A DNA stretch of 64,000 nt from Hyphochytrium catenoides (lineage: Eukaryota > Sar > Hyphochytriomycetes > Hyphochytriales > Hyphochytriaceae). Within the stretch, counting starts at the first letter, position 1. Each line of letters begins with the position of its first letter. The notes under the pieces are model-generated. The model was given only the letters and a program-made list of their open reading frames with translations. It ran no database searches and was not told the DNA's origin. The stretch lies in NCBI GenBank assembly GCA_900088475.1, contig FLMG01001193.1, forward strand, positions 1 through 64,000. The letters are read 5' to 3'. Both the position numbers and the translations under genes were made by a program. Positions 57,523-64,000 of this stretch are shown piece after piece.

Positions 57523-60500
57523 TTATCGAAGTAACTTTGCCGTGAGGTCACTCTTGATAATTGAGATCGTGCCTGCTTCCTTCAGCTCACGCTCGGTTAC
57601 CATTCCCTTGCTGCGCTTCACATTCGGGTTCCCAGTCAATCTTTGAGTGGTATCCTATGATGTAGGCATGCAGGGAAGTGGGGACCGTCATGAGGTACAT
57701 AGTACTGATGTAAGTACCATAGGGTTGCACTGTGTGCTCACCGGTTTGTTGTTCCCTTGGCCAGTGATTGCTGGCAGGAACCCACGCTCTGGCTCCGGAG
57801 GCTGGGTGTCTTTCTCCTGCTGCTAGAGATCAGCAGCAATGTTAGCAAAGCCTACAAAGCCTTGATGATGTTTACAGAAGAAACGTAACACACCAGCCTG
57901 ATCTTCTCTCCTTCTTTCCCTGTGAGAGCTAGGTCATCTGGCTTAGCCTCCGTTTGTCGAAAGACGCCATGGCCAGTAGTTGCTCCGATGGGTGGTGGAG
58001 GAAGCCGAGTAGGCTCTGCAAGGTGCACATAAGGTCTATCACGTGGCTGCTTACGCTTCCCACTCTCAGGAGAGAGGCGCCCTCCCACGCCACGGCTACT
58101 ATCTGGCTGTTGGTCTTCGGAACGAGCGTGTCCTCCAGAATCAGTGAGCGCCACGTCCCTCGCTCTCTGGAAACATGGGTAGAATGGATGCAGGGCCCGC
58201 GCAAGAGAAATGAGACGTAGAAACACAAAATGGAGGAAGAATCATGGGAAGGAGGGAGAGAGCGGGAGGGAACAGAGAGAGGAGCGAAGACGAGAGAGAC
58301 AGAGAGAGAGGGAGAGGAGGGGAAGGAAGGGAACTGAGGTGAATCCGAACACTGATCTTGAACAGGCATCAATGCTTACGCGGCTGGGGACGCGAGGTGG
58401 GCTCCAAGTTTTGCCGCCAGAATGCTGCTGACCCCAATCGGGGGAATTGATTAGCTCATAGTTCAGATCCTCCGACGCCTGGGCCTGGCCCCTCGTTGCC
58501 TGCGCCCTTCCTCCAGTGAGCCCATCTGACACTTGGCCTGATGACGACGGGGGCCGTCTAGAGGATAAAGGGTGACCAAGATTTGCGAGGTGTTAGCTAG
58601 AGAAACTAGGTAAGGGGGGGAAGATGGCGGAGTGCCATGTGCTCACTTGTTACTTGTCACGGACTGTGGGCTCTTTGGTCGAGGGCTACCTCCACTTCCG
58701 CTGGCACGTACTGTGGTGGTTGTCACTACGGACCCTGTCAGTCCTAAGACAGGCAAACGAGGTTAAGGAGGAGGATTAGAACAGTCTCTTTTCCAGACAC
58801 TTGTCTAAAGCTGAGAAAGAGCTAAATGGTGACTACCTTACCTTTAAGTCCGCTGCCACCTGCCAGGGCAAGCGTGTCTGGCGGTTGATCCTGTACGATG
58901 ATGGACGTAGACAGGGCATTTGTCTCTAGCAGCTTCTGGTGGAGCTAAACGGGAGCGAGAAAAAGAGAGCAGCATTAAATATGTTACGTGCAGACCTATC
59001 ATCATTAGAGCAGAAAGCTGTAAGCTTACCTGAAACTCTTTTTTGCTCATGTGCCTTTGGTCCTCTATCGGCTCTGGACCCTTGCGAACTACATCGCCGT
59101 ATCGAACCTCAACACCGGGAGCTAGCTTAATGGTCGCATCTAACGGCGGCTGATATGAAGCAGGTGCCTGCATTATGTAAGAAGATGAACTCAGTTTAGG
59201 TGTGAGTCACCACGAAGATAAACGTGTTAGGGGACAACCCTGCACCTTAAAGAATTCTTTTTGCGTTGAAGCATTGTCCCCTTGTTGCTGGTTCTTGTTT
59301 CCAGATGTTGACAGTGTCCTCCCGCGCTTTGTGGCTTTCTCGGCTACGACGTCTCTTCCTCCAGATGCCGAACTTATAGGGTCTGCCACCCTCACGTCGA
59401 GTTCGACACTCTGAGGGGGTAAATGATCCAAAAGCTTGGCATCTACCACTACGATGGAGCCATCAGTATCAAGCTGGTACTCTTTTCCCTTCATCTCCCT
59501 AGATAGTTGCTCAAACCTATTAACAGGAAGTCAGGATCTGGGAGGAGGTAGAGCATTAGACTAAAACAGACCTCTCCCGCTCATCTTGCTCTCTTTTCTT
59601 GATCTGGGCCAAAAGCTCCCTGTTGGCCTTGGCGGCTTCCTCTTCCTCTCTTAACTGGGTTTCAAACCATGTCTCTACTTTCTCTCCCTGCTCTTCTTTC
59701 TGTGCGAGAAGGAATAATGGGGAGCATGAGTGCCATCCCTGCCACCTTGATGTCATGAGCCAATGGACACTTACTTGAGCAGGGGAAGCAGCAAACTTTG
59801 GGGTCTTCGGCGTGGTTGGTATCTCCACGATCTGGGTGATATAATGGACCTTGGGAGGGCGGAGATACGAAGCCAGAACGGAGAGAAAGGCCATCGCAGT
59901 TAAGAAGATGGCTTATCCATGGTTGCAGAAAAAAGTAGGAGAGGTGCTCCTAGCTAGGAGGTTGTTTTGCTCACCTTCTCAGCGCCATTAGTAGGGTCTT
60001 CAACCTTCTTCTTGGCATTTGGTGACGTCCTCCGAATGCTGGATTCGGATGTTGATCGAGGACTAACAAGTTCCGCTGTCACATTTCTAGTTAAAGAGTG
60101 GAAGGAGTGCGTTTAGAGAAGATTGGAAGCCCCAGCAGTCGCAGGTTCGGCGGAAACCTTTTGGACCCGTTATTTTCCATCCTAGCCCTTCGCTTTACGG
60201 GTATGACATGCGTAGCCCATGTGTCTAGCTGCGATGGCTCTGGGAGGGTGAGTGTCGAAGGATCTTCTTCTAATTCAACCTATCGGAGTTAGGAAAGTCG
60301 CTTTAGACCATAGAAGCACGTCATGTGAGGCTAGAGCCCCGATCACTGACCTCGCGATCGGGCTCACTAAGCGCAATGCCTAGCGCTTCATACACTTCGG
60401 TGAGAAGCTCAATAGATGTTAGGCGTTCTTCCTGGTTGTGAAGGTAGTGCTCGTAAAAAAGAGCTGATCCGCGCTGAATAATGTCCTCGACCACATAATG

Positions 60501-60593
60501 GGCCGCAGACTCAGCCTCCCAGAAAGAGGACCTCTCTGGCTCCGCATGTACTGCAGGCACAGTCGGGGCGCCTCCACGGTGGGCTGAGCTCAT
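57523..60593 (-). CDS. C2orf81-like protein, probable flagellum-associated
   Basis: About twelve exons on the minus strand. Exon 1 (ATG 60593) carries SFWEAESAAHYVVEDIIQRG, then SALFYEHYLHNQEERLTSIE and LLTEVYEALGIALSEPDRE, joined to EDPSTLTLPEPSQLDTWATH and VIPVKR. The order helical repeat, acidic linker, then PEP..DTWA..VIPV resembles the N-terminal part of vertebrate C2orf81 (DUF4639), where DAWAQGSVPV follows an acidic stretch. The rest is charged and Pro-rich: EEQGEKVETWFETQLREEEE (about 59680), ASYQPPLDATIKLAPGVEVR (about 59160), RPYVHLAEPTRLPPPPIGAT (about 58040), and a last exon ending AGTISIIKSDLTAKLLR with its stop at 57523-57525. Proline-rich, proteome-variable tails are common in axonemal proteins. 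The family match is by eye and moderate; exon joins in the middle are tentative. Confidence 0.55.
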
Positions 60594-61652
60594 AATTCTC
60601 TCCTAGGATACACTTGAGAGTAGCATCCCCCTCAACGTAGCTCTTGCGACAGAAGGACTGAGGGAAACAAATAAGTCATATATCCGTGTGCTAGGCGCTG
60701 TCCGGCCTCCAGAAAAGTGGATGGATGTTGATATGGATCTGATCTAATCCAATGACCCTTGACTTCATCGGACTGTTTGACGTCGTCCTCGCCTACTCTT
60801 ACCCTTGCCTCGGGTCCCTACAGCAGCGCAAAACTCAGTCAGCACGAGCTTGAGCTTTCATCAACCACCTTTAGACCCTACATCCAGCTGTTCCCCCGAG
60901 TGGGTTCAGCCGCGTAGCCTGGATGCCTTGATGGCCGGGCCCCTTCCGCCGTCAATCTTAGCACTCTCATGCTCCTCTTCAGCTTCCTCTTCTGTCCTCA
61001 GCTGCCGCTTCAGTAGCCGCCGCTGTTGGCGCTATTGATAACCGTTACCGGCTTTACATTTCCGTTACATTCTTGCACAAAAGGGAAAGCTTCTTGTGGG
61101 AAACGTTTCAATATTTTCTTGTGGGTGACCAAGAATATATATAAAGTCTGGAGTTGAATTCTTTTCAAGGAAAGACTCCGTTTAACAAAATTCTTCTTGA
61201 AAGATTGGTGACCAATTTTGTTGTCTTTTCTTGGTCTTGTTGTTATTTCTTCAGAGATAGTGCTACTGCCGGAGCTCCTGAAGCCCAAGGCGAAGGGAGG
61301 ACAAGCAGAAGGGAAGTGAACAGAAGGGGAAGCCTGTGTGGGCCCGAGCGCGGCCATCTAACGGTGAGACAGGCGAGGCAGAGACCTCACTCTCTTGGCT
61401 ATTCGGTATAGAAAGGGACAATGCCTTGGGCTTGTGGAGATGGACTAAGAGGCCCAGTCATCGACAGCTACTAGGAAGAAGGCCCTGATGGAAGGTGGGG
61501 GATAAGGGCTGCAGGGTAGGGTTAGAAATCGATTGATGTCTGATGGCTGACAGATGTCGAAGGAGAAGTTTGTTAGGGTTTCACGAAAGAGACCACGGTA
61601 TGTAAGATGAGAATGTTCTACCTCACGGCCTGACGTGCCTTGCAGCGGTAGC
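60594..61652. promoter_or_regulatory. Divergent intergenic region, about 1 kb
   Basis: Between the minus-strand C2orf81-like gene and the plus-strand bactofilin gene. A pyrimidine-rich CTCACGGCCTGACGTGCCTTGCAG just before the bactofilin ATG looks like a 3' splice site (AG at about 61645), so a 5' untranslated or short coding exon may lie further upstream. Frames at 60805-61038 and 61154-61411 have no domains. Confidence 0.4.
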
Positions 61653-62778
61653 ATGTCATATCATGAGGAGGAATACGCTGTAGCGCAGCAGCAGGACGAG
61701 AGCGAAGCTCCTCCAATCCCGAGGAGGAAGCTGAAGCCAAAGAAGCAATTAGATATGGAAGAGCCTCCTTCAGAAGAGGGCATTCGAGAACCCACCTTAG
61801 TTACTCTCCAGAGGGACAGGCCTTCTCCTGTTAAGGGCATCAAGAAGCCGCCTGTTGATTCGCCACCTGCCATCGTCTCTTCAGAGTTCCCCATCCTGGT
61901 AAAACTGAGCTTGATCCCCTATCTGGGCCCCGTTAAGTCCTGAATTTGTTCCCTGTTAGGAACTAGTCCCAGACACCGTGATAGGCAAGACTGTCGTGTT
62001 AAAGGGAGAGCTGTCATTTGACAAGTTGCTCAGAATTGATGGTCGGTTTGAGGGAGACCTGGTCTCTAATGGAAGTCTCATAGTAGGGCCATCAGGGGTA
62101 GTGATAGGGCACATCGAAGGTAGGAAGACCTGCCTTTATGACTCTAGTTACGAATTCAGTTCGTGCTGACTAAAATCTTGCCTTCCCTCAGACTTTGAGG
62201 AAGTCCTGGTGGATGGCAAGGTCTACGGAGATATTCTGGCGACCTCACTCATTATGAGAAGCAACTCACAAGTGTACGGAAACGTTAACACGAAGAGTCT
62301 TGTCATGCAGTCCAACTGTGTCTTAGTTGGCTACGCCTCTGTTCACCCATATGCTCCACAAGAGGTAAGACTCGCACTTCTGAACCCATCAAGTAACGAC
62401 GACTGAAAAGACCTCGCTATCCCCTCTCGTCTCAATCTGTCATCTATGCAGCCTACCATACCCGCTGATATTGCAAATGCGATCAAGCGGAGGGATGCCG
62501 CTCGCTATCAAGCGCAGGAGGAGACTGATAGACGTACGAAGGAAGAGACAAAGACCAACACAGCTGGGAGCGCTTCAGCTCCCGTCACTCTCCCTAGCCT
62601 TGTGCCTACTAGTGCTCAACCGCCTTCCCAGCCTCCTTCAACTCCGCCTCCTCCTTCAACTCCTGCTACACAGCCACAGCCATCAGCGGCAAAGACAGAG
62701 GTGTCCTATTCGCCATCGCCTCCCACGCTTCCACCCGCTGATGGCAAGGCCAAGAAGTCGTTTTTTGGGAAGAAATGA
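61653..62778 (+). CDS. Bactofilin (polymer-forming cytoskeletal protein) with eukaryotic introns
   Basis: Four exons joined base by base: 61653-61898, 61960-62119, 62192-62364 and 62452-62778; introns of 61, 72 and 87 bases, all GT-AG and in frame. Residues 1-82 are a charged, Pro-rich N-terminus. Residues about 83-192 are a right-handed beta-helix of the bactofilin/DUF583 type: DTVIGKTVVLKGELSFDKLL, RIDGRFEGDLVSNGSLIVGP, SGVVIGHIE, VLVDGKVYGDILATSLIMRS, NSQVYGNVNTKSLVMQSNCV, with the family's I-x-G-x-h-x-G and h-x-G-x-h spacing. The C-terminal 109 residues are Ala/Pro/Gln-rich and end in basic GKAKKSFFGKK. Bacterial bactofilins form non-polar filaments without nucleotide and scaffold membrane processes. 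Homologues have been reported in a few eukaryotes, notably stramenopiles. The neighbours are ordinary nuclear genes, so this is not bacterial contamination. Confidence 0.88.
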
Positions 62779-62878
62779 AAAGGGTCTTTCAGCCATCACG
62801 CCGTCTATCTTACTGATACTGTCTACATTAAAAATATTCTCATAAATAGGGTAGGCATGTAGCTCAGTAATGGATATA

Positions 62879-62925
62879 NNNNNNNNNNNNNNNNNNNNNN
62901 NNNNNNNNNNNNNNNNNNNNNNNNN
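62879..62925. other. Assembly gap, 47 N
   Basis: A run of 47 N lies between the convergent 3' ends of the bactofilin gene (62778) and BUD23 (62930). The true length is unknown if the gap was size-estimated. No coding sequence is lost, because both stops are intact outside it. Confidence 0.95.
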
Positions 62926-62929
62926 AGCA

Positions 62930-64000
62930 CTAAAACGCTGTAGGTCGTCTTCGGCCGGTGTACTTGCTGTCAGCCTTGACAGCTTTTCCTTTTCGCCGCT
63001 GCTGCTCCTTCTTGTTGGCAATCCAGTCCCTGAGGCGGATCAAAGATGATCAGACCTCCTTAATGAATCGGGCAGCGTGTCCCTCTATCAAGCTATTCAT
63101 GCTTACCTATCTTTGATACCCACCCTCCGGTTCGACTTTGACTGAAGAGGGAACGGAGGGAACAAAAGTTAGTTTTGATGGTACACTCGTACGTGTAACA
63201 GGTTATTCCGACCTTCTGTTTTTGTCTCCGAGCCTCAAACGTCGCTGTTGAGGAAGCTCCTTCAGTTCCCAGCCCACGAGGCAAGGTCTGACTCTCGGCA
63301 TACCCAGCAAACAGACAAAGATAGTATTTCTTGGCTTTGGTACTACGGATAACATTAGATCATGGTCATGTTGCAGATGTACGGAGCTCCCGGCGACCAA
63401 CCTGTTTGGATAATCAATGACCACGCCACCAGAGAAGCCATTCTTCATCGCCACGCCAGAAATGAGCTCAAGTTGCTCGGCATTCTCTGGATAGAGCTGC
63501 AGAACCGCCCTGGTAATAAGAAGTAAGCTAATGTCATGAGATTGTAGGAGCACAGGCTCAGACCCGCACCTGCTGCCGCGTTTGAGGCTGGTATAGAGAC
63601 TCGAGAAAAAGCGATTTAACCGCGTCCTGGAAGAATCATGGGTTAAGGCACTTTGTAGTTGTCAATTCGTAGACTCAAGATTTGATGACCTTGCCGTCTG
63701 TTCTTTCTGAGAGGAATAGCAGAGCCACTGGACGGCTGAGATGCTGATAGCCCCGTCAAATACACCGCTGCGAAAGGGGAGCCCGGTCCCCATGTCCTGT
63801 GAAAGTGACGAGCCGAATTAGTGCTAGGGAGCCTTGCTTCACTGACAAGTCAACCTCCTTACGCTTAGGCATAAATCCCCATCTCTATCTCTGTCAGCAG
63901 CTATTTCCAGCATGTGCTTGCTGATGTCCAGTCCAATCCAAGTGTGGCCAGCTTCCTCTATGGCCACTGCATGGAGGAGTTAGCAGCCTACATCAGCAAC
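62930..64000 (-). CDS. BUD23: BUD23 18S rRNA (guanine-N7)-methyltransferase, 5' end beyond window
   Basis: Methylates the N7 of a conserved guanosine in 18S rRNA during small-subunit biogenesis, working with TRMT112. Minus-strand exons give: [20 protein letters not shown] (about 63945-63890), [20 protein letters not shown] with AVQWLCY (about 63790-63720), [16 protein letters not shown] (about 63600), [20 protein letters not shown] (about 63505-63450), [12 protein letters not shown] (about 63430-63400), [20 protein letters not shown] (about 63330-63280) and a basic tail, [20 protein letters not shown] with [12 protein letters not shown], ending in a stop at 62930-62932. The order and the C-terminal KYTGRRR signature match BUD23 closely. 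SAM motif I and the N-terminus lie past the right edge of the window. At least six exons here. Confidence 0.92.

Noticed and set aside
1-64000. Bacterial origin, operons or CRISPR
   Set aside because: Bactofilin and MsrB are common in bacteria, but spliceosomal introns run through both genes; no ribosome-binding pattern or CRISPR array was seen.
1-64000. tRNA, rRNA or snRNA genes
   Set aside because: Intergenic stretches were scanned by eye for cloverleaf boxes and rRNA core motifs; none was convincing. A covariance search could still find one.

Overview
The window is nuclear DNA of a unicellular eukaryote. Nearly every gene is broken by short GT-AG introns; those delimited here run from about 30 to 90 bases. 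Genes lie on both strands in mixed order, and base composition is near 50 % GC. The gene set includes peroxisomal beta-oxidation, a kinesin-7-like motor, SMYD and METTL methyltransferases, a SKN1/KRE6-type GH16 protein, stramenopile-style tandem C/H zinc modules, a C2orf81-like protein and a bactofilin. Together these fit a SAR-type protist, probably flagellated; stramenopile or perkinsid-like alveolate are both candidates. No photosynthesis gene is visible. There is one 47-base run of N and the last gene is cut by the window end.

Layout, left to right. 0.3-3.1 kb (-): acyl-CoA oxidase. 3.7-8.7 kb (-): large unidentified EF-hand/coiled-coil protein. 9.2-12.8 and 14.2-16.6 kb (+): two tandem membrane-anchored QSOX-like sulfhydryl oxidases. 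16.7-18.5 kb (-): MRM1/TrmH-type rRNA 2'-O-methyltransferase. 18.9-20.4 kb (+): METTL21/EEF2KMT-like methyltransferase. 20.7-29.7 kb (-): kinesin with a very long coiled-coil tail. 30.6-32.9 kb (-): SMYD SET/MYND methyltransferase. 33.9-35.9 kb (+): membrane-anchored aspartic protease. 36.0-38.2 kb (-): BTB protein with an NPH3-like core and a Cys-rich N-terminal domain. 41.1-43.6 and 45.5-47.6 kb (-): two tandem paralogues of an unrecognised repeat family, both starting MGxxxS. 48.9-49.9 kb (-): methionine-R-sulfoxide reductase B. 50.7-52.5 kb (+): intronless GH16 transglycosylase-like protein. 52.5-56.1 kb: non-coding, with a foldback element. 56.1-57.2 kb (+): intronless protein with seven C/H zinc modules. 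57.5-60.6 kb (-): C2orf81-like protein. 61.7-62.8 kb (+): bactofilin. 62.9-64 kb (-): BUD23, 5' end beyond the window.

The genes do not form one pathway. Shared themes are secretory redox and surface functions (QSOX pair, aspartic protease, GH16), RNA and protein methylation (MRM1-like, METTL-like, SMYD, BUD23) and the cytoskeleton (kinesin, bactofilin, EF-hand/coiled-coil protein). The most unusual items are the bactofilin, the NPH3-like BTB protein and the tandem MGxxxS repeat family, which may be undescribed. Exon joins were worked out by eye; those for MsrB and bactofilin were checked base by base, the others are approximate.
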